Assembly (NCBI GenBank): GCA_946539635.1
Contig: CAMNHS010000006.1
Span: forward strand, 1-21,412
From: an uncultured Prevotellaceae bacterium
GTDB taxonomy: Bacteria; Bacteroidota; Bacteroidia; Bacteroidales; Bacteroidaceae
Direction: 5' to 3'
DNA length: 21,412 bases
The position numbers were made by a program, and so were the translations under genes. The notes beneath the pieces are model-generated. The model made no database searches, was not told the DNA's origin, and worked only from the letters and a program-made list of their open reading frames with translations. Shown piece after piece: positions 1-8,514 of this stretch (position 1 is its first letter; each line of letters opens with the position of its first letter).

Positions 1-54
1 TTTTATTATGTATTTTCTATAACCGATAAACGATAACCTTATTTATTATATATA

Positions 55-2232
55 TTAGTTCGCATTCTCGCTGATATACATCAGTCTGATAAGCCTTACC
101 TCTTCATCGGTATATGCTCCAGCGAACTCCTCGTAAGCCTCCTGTAGGCTATCAGTCTCTGCTTCTGCGAAGTAGCCATATATATCGTCTATCTGTTCCT
201 CATCCATCACATCCTCGATATAGTAACTCAGGTCCACTTTCGTACCACTATATACTATCGCCTCCAGCTCATCGAGCAGTTCCGGCATCTTGAGACCCAT
301 AGAACTTGCTATATCGTCAAGAGAAATCTTTCTGTCGATACACTGTACTATCTTCAGTTTGCCCATAGAGTTCTTGGCTACCGTCTTTACGCGGATATCC
401 TCTGGGCGTACTATATCGTTCTCTTCGCAGTATTTCTTTATGACCTCCAGGAATGGCTTTCCGAAACGTCTTGCCTTTCCCTGCCCCACTCCTTGTATTG
501 TTTGCAGTTCCTCGATGGTAGTAGGATACATCGTAGCCATCTGTTCAAGAGAAGACTCCATAAATACTATGTATGGCTGTACCTTCTTCTCTTTCGCCAC
601 ATCTCGACGCAGGTTCTTCAGTATGTGGAACAACTCTTCATCGAGGGCTCCTCCTGTTGCAGAACTTTCTACCTCTTCGTCTGAATAGGTATTGTCTTCT
701 GTGACATAGAACTTGGTGTCCTTATTGTATTCCTTGAGCCATTTCTTTCCGGCAGTGGTGACCTTCAAGTTTCCGTAGCTCTCTACTTCCTTCTTGATAT
801 AGCCCTCGACCATCGCCTCACGAATAATTGGATGCCAGAGTTTTTCGTTCATATCCTCTCCACAACCGAATTCTGCGTGTTGGTCGTGTTTGTGAGATAC
901 AATATCGTCTGTAGCGCGACCCTTTATAAAGTCTATGACATATCCCATCTTGAAGTTCTGTTTCACTGCCAGTATTGCTGTCAACACAGCCTTCAGTCCT
1001 TCAGCAGCCTCAACCTTTACCTTCGGATGCTTACAGTTGTCGCAGTTTCCGCAGTTGTCATATGGATAATCCTCGCCAAAATATTTCAGCAACATCTTAC
1101 GACGACATATAGAAGACTCAGCGTATGCTGCCGTCTCCTGCAGCAGGTGTTTACCTATCTCCTGCTCTGCCACCGTCTTCGAATCCATGAACTTACCCAG
1201 CTTCATAAGGTCTCTGTGGGAATAGAATGCTATGCATATTCCCTCTCCACCATCACGTCCAGCACGACCTGTTTCCTGGTAGTAGCCTTCCAGCGATTTT
1301 GGGATGTCATAGTGTATCACAAAGCGCACGTCAGGCTTGTCGATACCCATTCCGAAGGCTATCGTAGCACATATCACATCGATGCGTTCCATCAGGAAAT
1401 CATCCTGTGTCTCATTACGCACTGCCGTATCGAGACCTGCATGATATGCTGCCGCCTTTATATCATTTGTCTTCAGCACCTCAGCAAGGTCTTCGGCCTT
1501 CTTTCGAGACAGGCAATATACTATACCGCTCTTACCCTGATGCTGACGTATGAACTTTATTATCTGTTTGTCGATATCTGGAGTCTTTGCGCGAACCTCG
1601 TAATAAAGACTTGGCCTGTTGAAGGAACTCATAAAGTCCTTCGCCTTTGGTATGTCCAGATTCTTCTTTATGTCAGCCCTCACCTTCTCTGTTGCTGTTG
1701 CTGTCAGAGCTATTATCGGAGCCCTTCCTATGGCATTAACAACAGGTCGGATGCGTCTGTATTCAGGTCTGAAGTCATGTCCCCATTCTGAGATACAATG
1801 TGCCTCATCAACAGCAAAGAATGATATCTTTATCTCCTTCAGGAACATTATATTCTCTTCTTTCTGCAACGATTCTGGTGCGAGATACAGAAGTTTTGTT
1901 ATACCATTCTTCACATCCTCTTTTACCTGATCTATTGCAGCCTTGTTCATTGAAGAGTTCAGACAATGGGCAATACCATCACGTTCACTCATGTTATTTA
2001 TCACATCCACCTGATTCTTCATGAGGGCTATCAATGGCGACACCACGATGGCTGTCCCCTCCATGATGAGTGATGGCAGTTGGTAGCACAACGACTTTCC
2101 ACCGCCTGTTGGCATAAGCACAAAGCAATCCTTCCCATCAAGCAGGTGCTTGATGATTTCCTCCTGCCGACCCTTGAACGAGTCGAAACCGAAGTACTCT
2201 TTAAGCGGTTTTAGCAAGTTGACTTTCGGCAT
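55..2232 (-). CDS. recQ: ATP-dependent DNA helicase RecQ
   Basis: A 725-residue 3'-5' superfamily 2 helicase that unwinds branched DNA during recombinational repair. Visible in order: Walker A MPTGGGKS (40-47), the DEAH box (142-145), motif [12 protein letters not shown] (about 319-328), the RecQ zinc-binding cysteines C376, C394, C397 and C400, a winged-helix stretch (about 405-505), and an HRDC domain (about 530-605) with the IQGVGQGKA turn. A further tail of about 100 residues has an acidic end. The ATG at 2230-2232 lies inside the 3' end of clpX (32-nt overlap), so translation is probably coupled to clpX. It is the last gene of the clp operon. I see no hairpin terminator in the 54 bases downstream, which are AT-rich. 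The identification is firm. Confidence 0.97.
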   Translation of the reverse strand: MPKVNLLKPLKEYFGFDSFKGRQEEIIKHLLDGKDCFVLMPTGGGKSLCYQLPSLIMEGTAIVVSPLIALMKNQVDVINNMSERDGIAHCLNSSMNKAAIDQVKEDVKNGITKLLYLAPESLQKEENIMFLKEIKISFFAVDEAHCISEWGHDFRPEYRRIRPVVNAIGRAPIIALTATATEKVRADIKKNLDIPKAKDFMSSFNRPSLYYEVRAKTPDIDKQIIKFIRQHQGKSGIVYCLSRKKAEDLAEVLKTNDIKAAAYHAGLDTAVRNETQDDFLMERIDVICATIAFGMGIDKPDVRFVIHYDIPKSLEGYYQETGRAGRDGGEGICIAFYSHRDLMKLGKFMDSKTVAEQEIGKHLLQETAAYAESSICRRKMLLKYFGEDYPYDNCGNCDNCKHPKVKVEAAEGLKAVLTAILAVKQNFKMGYVIDFIKGRATDDIVSHKHDQHAEFGCGEDMNEKLWHPIIREAMVEGYIKKEVESYGNLKVTTAGKKWLKEYNKDTKFYVTEDNTYSDEEVESSATGGALDEELFHILKNLRRDVAKEKKVQPYIVFMESSLEQMATMYPTTIEELQTIQGVGQGKARRFGKPFLEVIKKYCEENDIVRPEDIRVKTVAKNSMGKLKIVQCIDRKISLDDIASSMGLKMPELLDELEAIVYSGTKVDLSYYIEDVMDEEQIDDIYGYFAEAETDSLQEAYEEFAGAYTDEEVRLIRLMYISENAN

Positions 2233-3430
2233 ATTCCTTTGTCACTTCAAATTTTGCAAGATTCTTTGATGGCGCTTCATACATTGCATCCGTCATAATA
2301 TTCTCTACTATCGAACGTAATCCTCTGGCTCCGAGTTTATATTCTACAGCCTTATCGACGATGTAGTCCAACGCCTCTGTGGTAAATGTCAGCGTTATCT
2401 TATCCATCTTGAAGAGCTTGATATACTGGCGTATGATACTGTTCTTTGGCTCTACGAGGATGCGCCTCAGAGCATCATGATCCAATGGGTCCAGATGTGT
2501 CAACACAGGCAGACGACCTATTATCTCTGGTATCAGTCCGAACGACTTCAAATCCTGTGGTGCTATATACTGCATCAAGGCATTCTTGTCTATCTTCCGC
2601 ACATTCATCACACTCTGATATCCCACAGTATGGGTATTCATTCTCTGTGCTATCTTACGCTCTATGCCATCGAAGGCGCCACCACAGATAAATAGGATAT
2701 TCCTTGTATCTACATGTACATAATCCTGGTCAGGATGCTTGCGTCCACCCTTTGGCGGAACGTTTACAATTGTACCCTCCAACAGTTTCAACAGACCTTG
2801 CTGCACGCCTTCGCCACTGACATCACGAGTGATGCTTGGATTATCGCTTTTGCGTGCTATCTTGTCTATCTCGTCGATGAATACTATACCTCTCTGTGCA
2901 GCAGCGAGGTCATAGTCAGCTGCCTGTAGCAGACGGCTCAGGATGCTTTCCACATCCTCACCTACATAGCCTGCCTCAGTGAATACTGTAGCATCCACGA
3001 TGGTGAAAGGTACATTCAACATTTTGGCTATGGTGCGTGCCAAGAGGGTTTTTCCTGTACCAGTAGAACCCACCATGATGATATTGGACTTCTCTATCTC
3101 CACACCATCCTCATCCTCCGGCTGTGAAAGACGCTTATAGTGGTTATATACAGCCACACAGAGATATTTCTTTGCCTCGTCCTGACCAATGATATACTGA
3201 TCCAGATACTCCTTTATTTCCTGTGGCTTTGGCACCTGCGCCATATTCATGCCACTTGGCTGACTTGTCGAAACGCCATCAGCTGCATTCTTATCGACAG
3301 TTTGTATGATGTTATATGCCTGCTTTACGCAATCAGAACATATAAAGCCATCCATACCTGTAATCAGCAGGGGCACTTCATGTTCATCTCTTCCGCAGAA
3401 GCTACATCTATTTAGTTTCTTCCTCGCCAT
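2201..3430 (-). CDS. clpX: ATP-dependent Clp protease ATP-binding subunit ClpX
   Basis: A 409-residue AAA+ unfoldase that delivers substrates to ClpP. The N-terminal zinc-binding domain has C9, C12, C31 and C34. The AAA+ core shows Walker A GSTGTGKT (121-128), the pore loop GYVGED (154-159), Walker [10 protein letters not shown] (181-189), an RKH loop (230-232) and the sensor-2 GARG (367-370). The loop that docks on ClpP, IGF in E. coli, reads VGY here (269-271). The ATG at 3428-3430 overlaps the end of clpP by 23 nt, and the 3' end overlaps recQ, so clpP, clpX and recQ form one tightly packed transcription unit. Length and domains are normal for the family. Confidence 0.98.
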   Translation of the reverse strand: MARKKLNRCSFCGRDEHEVPLLITGMDGFICSDCVKQAYNIIQTVDKNAADGVSTSQPSGMNMAQVPKPQEIKEYLDQYIIGQDEAKKYLCVAVYNHYKRLSQPEDEDGVEIEKSNIIMVGSTGTGKTLLARTIAKMLNVPFTIVDATVFTEAGYVGEDVESILSRLLQAADYDLAAAQRGIVFIDEIDKIARKSDNPSITRDVSGEGVQQGLLKLLEGTIVNVPPKGGRKHPDQDYVHVDTRNILFICGGAFDGIERKIAQRMNTHTVGYQSVMNVRKIDKNALMQYIAPQDLKSFGLIPEIIGRLPVLTHLDPLDHDALRRILVEPKNSIIRQYIKLFKMDKITLTFTTEALDYIVDKAVEYKLGARGLRSIVENIMTDAMYEAPSKNLAKFEVTKEYAESQLAKTA

Positions 3431-4115
3431 TTGTCTGTTTCTTCTTCAACACCTGATCTACCATACCATACTCCTTTGCCTCTTCTGCCGTCATCCAGTA
3501 GTTACGATCAGAGTCAGCCCACACCTTATCATATGGAGTGTGTGAGTGGTCAGCAATGATAGTATATAATTCCTTCTTAAATTTCTGTATTTCCCTTGCC
3601 TCTATCTCTATGTCTGATGCCTGACCCTGAACGCCACCTAAAGGCTGGTGTATCATCACCCTTGCGTGAGGTAAAGCAGAACGCTTGCCCTCCTGACCTG
3701 CCACCAGCAACACAGCACCCATAGAAGCAGCCAAGCCAGTACACATAGTAGCAACATCAGAGCTAATAAACTGCATTGTGTCATAAATACCCAATCCTGC
3801 TATCACACTACCGCCTGGGCTATTGATATAGATTGAGATATCCTTACCAGGATCGTTAGAGTCAAGGTACAACAGCTGTGCCTGTATTGTGTTGGCAGTA
3901 TAGTCATTAATCTCCGTTCCCAAAAAGATGATGCGTTCCATCATCAGGCGTGAGAAAACATCCATCTGAGTCACGTTCAGCTGACGCTCCTCCAAGATGT
4001 AAGGATTGAGATACTGATTCTGTGCCTTCAGCACATCATCCACCACCATACCACTCATACTCAGTTTGCCCGTAGCAAACTTTCTGAAATCACTTGTGAT
4101 ATTATTCATAATCAT
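3408..4115 (-). CDS. clpP: ATP-dependent Clp protease proteolytic subunit ClpP
   Basis: The serine peptidase barrel partner of ClpX, about 235 residues. The nucleophile Ser lies in GLAASMGA (codon 3723-3725) and the His in MIHQPLGG (codon 3648-3650). The position of the third triad residue, Asp185 in E. coli ClpP, reads Asn (AAC, 3501-3503) within SDRNYWMT. The reading frame stays open to a TTG at 4136, but ATG codons at 4115 and 4109 are better starts: both lie about 60 nt downstream of a good promoter, and the protein then begins close to the DFRKFA segment expected near the N-terminus. I chose 4115; 4109 is equally possible. It leads the clpP-clpX-recQ operon. The trigger-factor gene that usually precedes it in this phylum is not present. 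Confidence 0.96.
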   Translation of the reverse strand: MIMNNITSDFRKFATGKLSMSGMVVDDVLKAQNQYLNPYILEERQLNVTQMDVFSRLMMERIIFLGTEINDYTANTIQAQLLYLDSNDPGKDISIYINSPGGSVIAGLGIYDTMQFISSDVATMCTGLAASMGAVLLVAGQEGKRSALPHARVMIHQPLGGVQGQASDIEIEAREIQKFKKELYTIIADHSHTPYDKVWADSDRNYWMTAEEAKEYGMVDQVLKKKQTNGEEETK

Positions 4116-4174
4116 ATGTACTTTTTCTTTTCGCAATTAAATCGCAGAACATGGCCAGAACACGATTTTCTCTA

Positions 4175-4206
4175 CAAAATTACGAAAAAACATCGAGAGC
4201 CACAAA
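4175..4206 (-). promoter_or_regulatory. Promoter of the clpP-clpX-recQ operon (-33/-7 type)
   Basis: On the minus strand a -33 TTTG (4206-4203) is followed, after 20 nt, by the -7 element TAATTTTG (4182-4175). This matches the Bacteroidetes primary-sigma consensus TTTG-N19/20-TAnnTTTG. It would give a 5' leader of about 50-60 nt before the clpP ATG. No other good match lies between clpP and the esterase gene. Confidence 0.7.
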
Positions 4207-4277
4207 TATTTAAGAAACTTTAACGGCTTTCAATTATCAGGGAAGCATATATTCAGGTTCAAACCAAGTTTTTCCTA

Positions 4278-4303
4278 TTCGCTGAAAAAAAATCTCCAGC
4301 GAA
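4278..4303. repeat. Short inverted repeat in the clpP/esterase intergenic region
   Basis: TTCGCTG (4278-4284) and CAGCGAA (4297-4303) are exact reverse complements around a 12-nt A-rich loop. The repeat lies downstream of the esterase stop and upstream of the clpP promoter. It could help end esterase transcripts, but the T-run on the minus strand sits in the loop, not after the stem, so it is not a standard intrinsic terminator. The rest of 4207-4359 is AT-rich, with no gene visible. Confidence 0.3.
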
Positions 4304-4359
4304 CAGAAAAACCGAAAAAGCAAAAAAGTATCCCCCTAACTAAGTCACGTAAAGATTTT

Positions 4360-6141
4360 TTACTTTACAGATATCTTCTTACCTTTACTGATGTACAACC
4401 CTGGCTGCAAAATAGCCGAATTGTCGAGGCGCTGACCTTGCAGATTGTAAACGGCGTTATCTGCTGCATTGTAGGCAGCTTGGGCGGAGGTGATGCCTGT
4501 TACTGAATAGCTGACATTCTCTATGCTTAACTGGCCAATGATACAGTCGCTCCAGCCTGATGCAGCACTATAGAAAGCTATGACATAGTCATCCTGCTCA
4601 GTAATATCAAACTCGAAGATCTGCTGTGTAGGAACACTGAAGTTGTTGGATGTCGAATTACCGATATTGATGTTTGGGGTATAGAGTTGGCTGGCAACAC
4701 TGGTATTGTCCGAACGCTTATCAATACTGACTTCTACCTGACCGAAGTTTGCCATATTCCAGTTACAAGCCCTATACTTCACCTTATAACGTCCTGGTGC
4801 CAGGCTAAGTTGATGTCCTCCATCTGGCAGGCCATATTTCGCCCAACCCTGATGTGCGGTGCCATTGATGTTGCGGAAGTATAATCCATAGCTGAATCCC
4901 TTTGAGCTACCCGTAAACTGCAATACGCGACTGCCTGAGGAGAAGCCGCTGCCATAACCGGAACGTTTATCGTTACTATCAAAGACTGTCCATCCTGCTG
5001 GAAGAGCATTTGCCTCATTGAAGGATGTTGAAAGGCTTAATGCCAATGTTGGTGTCTGCAGGGTCACAATAACAGAAGCCGTGCTTGTCTCACCATCGTT
5101 ATCAGTAGCAACAACCTGCAACTTATGCTTGCCACTCTTGGCATTAGAGAGGGTTGCCTGATAAGGTGATTCAGTACATGTGGCGATAAGTGTTGAGCCA
5201 TCATAGAATTCCACTTTTTCAATAGTACCATTAGGATCTTCCGCTGTTGCTGTGATGGTGATATCAGGAAACTTAACATTTTCCTTGATTCCATAGCTGA
5301 TACACTTCGCCTCGTCAGAGGGTGAGGTGATTTTCACACTGGGAGTAGTCCTGTTCAAAGAAAAACGCTTGCAAAAGTTCCATATTTCCTTGCCTGTATA
5401 TACCTGTGGTTCCTTGCTTATCCAGTGGCCCTTGTTCGGCAATTCTAACAGACGCACCTCGGAACCATCTTGCCCACCTCCCCAGATATGCATCTTACAG
5501 CCATTGAAGCCATTGTAGTTGTTGACAACCCTCTCTGTTGTGGAACAACCATTATGGTTTATCCATACATTTAGTGCTGGCTGAACTCCGCTGAAGGCGC
5601 AAGTCTCATCAGCAGTACCATGAATATGCAGAATTGGTATGGCTCGAGCAGTAGCACTTGCTGAAGCGCCACCCATAGGATAGCCGCTACAAGGAGCGAA
5701 GGCTGCTATGAGGTCGGAAATCTTATTCATAGCATGATAGGTTAGCATACCGCCCATAGAGAATCCACCGAGATAGACGCGGTTGCGGTCAATATTATAC
5801 TGGGTTGCCATTTTGTCAATAATGGCCTTGATAAAGTTGATATCGCTGTTGCCAGAGATGTCCCAAGCCTTGTTGATACCATTAGGGAACACTACGACGA
5901 ACTTTGCTGTATCGCAGACAGCCTCCATACTGACATTGCCGTTTTTAAACTCGCTGTTCTGCATCCAGTTGGCATCCTGATTGTATCCATGACAGAAGAT
6001 GAGCAGCGGACGGTTCTCACCAAGATTTTTTGGCGCATAAACATTATACGTACGATTAACACCATCGACGGTGATGTTGTCTGCCTTCACCGATGTCATT
6101 CCAGCAATCAGTAGGACGAGTAACAGAATAGATTTTTTCAT
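4360..6141 (-). CDS. Secreted polyhydroxybutyrate depolymerase/feruloyl-type esterase with Ig-like and C-terminal sorting domains
   Basis: A 593-residue exported alpha/beta hydrolase of the LpqC/CE1-like esterase group. It has a signal peptide (1-20, cut after VKA) and an esterase domain (about 22-262) with the HGYNQDANW oxyanion region (51-59). The nucleophile elbow is GFSMGG with Ser128; the likely acid is Asp178 in HGTADET and the likely base is His239 in NKGHW. A bacterial Ig-like domain follows (about 267-361), then a beta-rich, probably carbohydrate-binding module (about 370-545). The ending (about 563-593, YNLQGQRL ... GLYISKGKKISVK) resembles the C-terminal domains of T9SS cargo in Prevotella. 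The likely substrates are acyl or feruloyl esters on plant polysaccharide; exact specificity cannot be read from sequence. It lies 32 nt behind the Dabb gene and is probably co-transcribed with it. Confidence 0.85.
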   Translation of the reverse strand: MKKSILLLVLLIAGMTSVKADNITVDGVNRTYNVYAPKNLGENRPLLIFCHGYNQDANWMQNSEFKNGNVSMEAVCDTAKFVVVFPNGINKAWDISGNSDINFIKAIIDKMATQYNIDRNRVYLGGFSMGGMLTYHAMNKISDLIAAFAPCSGYPMGGASASATARAIPILHIHGTADETCAFSGVQPALNVWINHNGCSTTERVVNNYNGFNGCKMHIWGGGQDGSEVRLLELPNKGHWISKEPQVYTGKEIWNFCKRFSLNRTTPSVKITSPSDEAKCISYGIKENVKFPDITITATAEDPNGTIEKVEFYDGSTLIATCTESPYQATLSNAKSGKHKLQVVATDNDGETSTASVIVTLQTPTLALSLSTSFNEANALPAGWTVFDSNDKRSGYGSGFSSGSRVLQFTGSSKGFSYGLYFRNINGTAHQGWAKYGLPDGGHQLSLAPGRYKVKYRACNWNMANFGQVEVSIDKRSDNTSVASQLYTPNINIGNSTSNNFSVPTQQIFEFDITEQDDYVIAFYSAASGWSDCIIGQLSIENVSYSVTGITSAQAAYNAADNAVYNLQGQRLDNSAILQPGLYISKGKKISVK

Positions 6142-6173
6142 ATTTTCTTTAATTGAGATAAAAGGGTAGTTAA

Positions 6174-6479
6174 TTAGATTTCAAAGTCTAAGCATGAACG
6201 TTGTACCGTATAAGGGCGTACTTTACTATCAGCAACTGCAACATGTTCTGGATGAGTAGCATAAGCTTTCAAAGCGGCTTCGCTTTCGAGGGTACTATCA
6301 AGCATCACATCAGCATTTGAAGACACTAAGCGACCATCAATATTCACCTTTGCATCTATAAGACCTGGAACTTTACCAACCAGTCCTTCCAGCCCTTCTT
6401 TAATACCAGCCTTGACGGCTTTCTTCTCTTCCTCAGAGAGATTTGGACTTAATGTCCACAAAATTACATGTTTTACCAT
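6174..6479 (-). CDS. Dabb (stress-responsive A/B barrel) domain protein
   Basis: A small alpha+beta barrel protein of about 101 residues. The family signature is MVKHVILW at the start, with the later DSTLESEAALKAYATHPEHV stretch typical of the dimeric alpha-beta barrel fold. It is cytoplasmic, with no signal peptide. Members are linked to stress responses or act as small barrel enzymes; the role here is unknown. The frame is open to a TTG at 6503, but that codon lies inside the -7 promoter element, so translation must start later. ATG 6479 gives the family-typical N-terminus; ATG 6485 is the alternative. The esterase gene follows after 32 nt, so the two likely share a transcript, though no functional link is obvious. 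Confidence 0.8.
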   Translation of the reverse strand: MVKHVILWTLSPNLSEEEKKAVKAGIKEGLEGLVGKVPGLIDAKVNIDGRLVSSNADVMLDSTLESEAALKAYATHPEHVAVADSKVRPYTVQRSCLDFEI

Positions 6480-6500
6480 AATCATTTTTTTCTTTGGGTG

Positions 6501-6508
6501 CAAAGATA
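6501..6508 (-). promoter_or_regulatory. Promoter -7 element for the Dabb-esterase unit
   Basis: TATCTTTG on the minus strand matches TAnnTTTG and is followed by CACCC, like other promoters in this window. Transcription would start around 6495, leaving a leader of only about 10-16 nt. I see no convincing -33 TTTG. The element decides the Dabb start by excluding the upstream TTG. Confidence 0.55.
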
Positions 6509-6557
6509 TAAAAATTATTTTACTTATGGCACATAATCATTTTTTTTTCTAATTTTC

Positions 6558-6588
6558 TTGTATTATTCGTAACTTTTTCGTACCTTCG
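6558..6588 (+). promoter_or_regulatory. Probable promoter of the acid phosphatase-DUF3078 unit
   Basis: TTG (6558-6560), a 20-nt spacer, then TACCTTCG (6581-6588), one mismatch from TAnnTTTG. A tight inverted repeat TTCGC-GA-GCGAA (6585-6596) overlaps the -7 element and the likely transcription start. The 6509-6610 region is a divergent promoter region with poly-T runs. Confidence 0.45.
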
Positions 6589-6610
6589 CGAGCGAAATAA
6601 AAAAATTAGT

Positions 6611-7345
6611 ATGAAAAGGATATTATCAACTATATTTGTGGTCATTGCTACAATAGCGAGTATTTCGGCTCAGAAGGCTGTATATCTTACTACAGAACAG
6701 TTGCCCAACCTTATAAAAAGTCTGCCTGCACCTCCTGTGTTCGACAGTCCGGAGTTTGCTTACGACATAGTGCGCTATGCATGGGGAAAGCAACAACGCA
6801 AAGACCCTAAACGTGCTGCTATCGCAAAGGGGGATGCTATATGGGACCCTCTCGACTCGCTGTTCCACCAGTTTGCTGTTCCTTTCGGCTTGGAGGTGAC
6901 TCCAAAGGCTACTCCAGAGATTTACAAACTGCTTACTATGTCCATTCATACCATCGACCAGATGCGCATAGCTCCAAAGGCACACTACAAACGCCAACGT
7001 CCTTTTGAACGTTATGACGAACCGATGCTGACAGGAGAAGAGGACGCTCTGCGTGGTGAGGGAAGCTATCCGTCCGGACATGCTATGCGTGGTCAGACAT
7101 GTGCCTTAGTGATGGCACAGATAGCACCAGAGAATGCTGACACTCTCTTTTATCGTGCATATATCTATGCCCTGAGTCGTGTCATTGCTGGTGCACATTG
7201 GCAGAGCGACGTAGATGCCAGCAGAGATGGGGCAACTATTGGATATTGCGCATTACAGAACAGTCTTGCTTTCATAGAACAGATGAAAAAGGCGCAGAAA
7301 GAGTATAGGAGAGTGAAGAGTGAAAAATTAATCGTAAAAAAATAA
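6611..7345 (+). CDS. Exported class A non-specific acid phosphatase (PAP2/PhoN-like)
   Basis: A 244-residue periplasmic phosphatase. Signal peptide 1-20 ends ISA before QKAVY. The full vanadium-type phosphatase signature is present: KX6RP (K123 to R130-P131), PSGH (154-157), and SRX5HX3D (S189-R190, H196, D200). His196 should be the phosphorylated nucleophile and His157 the proton donor. The arrangement and the GSYPSGH context match class A acid phosphatases such as PhoN, which release phosphate from many phosphomonoesters. The last 12 or so residues (RRVKSEKLIVKK) are not part of the fold. They are encoded by a 7-bp repeat tract that runs to the next gene, suggesting the tail grew by read-through into the repeat. 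The DUF3078 gene begins 11 nt later, probably in the same operon. Confidence 0.9.
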   Translation: MKRILSTIFVVIATIASISAQKAVYLTTEQLPNLIKSLPAPPVFDSPEFAYDIVRYAWGKQQRKDPKRAAIAKGDAIWDPLDSLFHQFAVPFGLEVTPKATPEIYKLLTMSIHTIDQMRIAPKAHYKRQRPFERYDEPMLTGEEDALRGEGSYPSGHAMRGQTCALVMAQIAPENADTLFYRAYIYALSRVIAGAHWQSDVDASRDGATIGYCALQNSLAFIEQMKKAQKEYRRVKSEKLIVKK

Positions 7346-7361
7346 AAGCTAAGGGATGAGG
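7299..7361 (+). repeat. Degenerate 7-bp tandem repeat across the phosphatase/DUF3078 junction
   Basis: About nine 7-nt units with a purine-rich pattern near GTGAARR. The clearest are GTGAAGA (7313-7319), GTGAAAA (7320-7326) and GTAAAAA (7334-7340). The tract covers the phosphatase C-terminal codons, its stop and the start of the next gene. It resembles the stronger tract at 19644-19713. Confidence 0.45.
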
Positions 7362-8513
7362 TTATTTTCCACTATATTATTTATGGCACTGTGCGTCACA
7401 GGAATGTGGGCACAGACTTCAAGTTTTCGTTTATTTTCACCACTGAAATATGATCCTAATGTTACGAAAGACATCATGAATCGTGACAGTGCTGACCAAT
7501 CATTGGAAGACAGGATATTGCTGGATGTTTATATCAAGCACCCTGAATTGGTGGAGAAAGATATAAAAACCGGGACATCTGTCGGTATTGGCACTTCTCC
7601 CGAAACACCGCCATCATTATCGTTGACAGACACAACAAAGATGCTTCCTATAGCGACTATGGAGATACCAATGAAGAAACCCACACAACCAATAGATCTC
7701 TATCTCACAAAGCCTCACTTCTGGACCTTCATGGGTGACTACTTCCTGCAATTCATGCAGAACCACGTTTCTGATAACTGGTATCAAAGCGGCAACAAGA
7801 GCTGGGCGATGCTGGGAACGGTGACACTGCAGTATAACTACGACAACGCCAGAAAACTGAAGTTCAACAACAAGCTGGAGATGCGATTGGGATTCCACAC
7901 CTCGGATGCAGATACTGTAAATAAATTCAAGACATCGGAAGACCTTATACGCTACACGGGAAGATTTGACCGTCAGGCACACAAGCAATGGTATTATGCC
8001 TTACAGGTGTTGGCATACACACAGTTTATGAGGGGGTTGAAAGATAATGACAAGAAGACTTATTCGGACTTCATGTCGCCTTTCACCCTTAACGTCTCTT
8101 TGGGTATGGATTACTTCGTCGAAACAAAGAACAAGAAGCTGAAAGGTATCATACACCTCGCACCATTGGCTTTCAACTTTAAATATGTTGACCGCAAAAA
8201 TTTAGCAGATGCTAACGGCATAAAGACAGACCATCGCACGTTGGAGGACTTCGGTTCGCAGACAACAATAGAATTGGAATGGAGACCTATTGTTGACATG
8301 CTATCGTGGAAAACACGTTTTTATGCCTACACTACATACCACAAACTGCTCATGGAATGGGAAAACACAATTTCACTCAAGGTAAACAGATTCCTGTCAA
8401 CAAACCTGTTCTTGTATCCACGCTTCGACGACAGCGTAAAGCCAATAGAGCCAGGACACACCTTACTACAATTTAAGGAATACTTCTCCTTCGGCTTCAG
8501 CTATAGCATGTAG
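7356..8513 (+). CDS. DUF3078 family outer-membrane beta-barrel protein
   Basis: A 385-residue exported protein with a signal peptide (about 1-19, cut after MWA). A variable proline/threonine-rich stretch (about 65-110) precedes the conserved DUF3078-like part. That part starts at FWTFMGDYFLQFMQNHVSDNWYQSG and goes on as repeated amphipathic strands of alternating aromatic and polar residues, such as LQYNYDNARKLKFNNKLEMR. It ends in strands finishing FSFGFSYSM, as expected for an integral outer-membrane barrel. The function of the family is unknown. It follows the acid phosphatase closely, in the same direction. Its stop is one base from the stop of the oppositely oriented gene, with no space for a separate terminator. 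Confidence 0.8.
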   Translation: MRLFSTILFMALCVTGMWAQTSSFRLFSPLKYDPNVTKDIMNRDSADQSLEDRILLDVYIKHPELVEKDIKTGTSVGIGTSPETPPSLSLTDTTKMLPIATMEIPMKKPTQPIDLYLTKPHFWTFMGDYFLQFMQNHVSDNWYQSGNKSWAMLGTVTLQYNYDNARKLKFNNKLEMRLGFHTSDADTVNKFKTSEDLIRYTGRFDRQAHKQWYYALQVLAYTQFMRGLKDNDKKTYSDFMSPFTLNVSLGMDYFVETKNKKLKGIIHLAPLAFNFKYVDRKNLADANGIKTDHRTLEDFGSQTTIELEWRPIVDMLSWKTRFYAYTTYHKLLMEWENTISLKVNRFLSTNLFLYPRFDDSVKPIEPGHTLLQFKEYFSFGFSYSM

Positions 8514-8514
8514 G

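Noticed and set aside
832..1791. A 319-codon plus-strand open frame opposite recQ.
   Set aside because: It lies fully inside recQ on the other strand, has Cys/Tyr/His-rich composition unlike a real protein, and has no promoter or family resemblance.
4116..4136. TTG start extending ClpP.
   Set aside because: ATG codons at 4115 and 4109 fit better; the extra residues are AT-rich leader without resemblance to ClpP.
4349..4368. Inverted repeat GTAAAG/CTTTAC at the esterase stop as a terminator.
   Set aside because: The stem is only 6 bp and AT-rich, the T-run is in the loop, and no T tract follows on the minus strand.
6480..6503. TTG start extending the Dabb protein.
   Set aside because: The TTG is part of the -7 promoter element, upstream of the expected transcript start.
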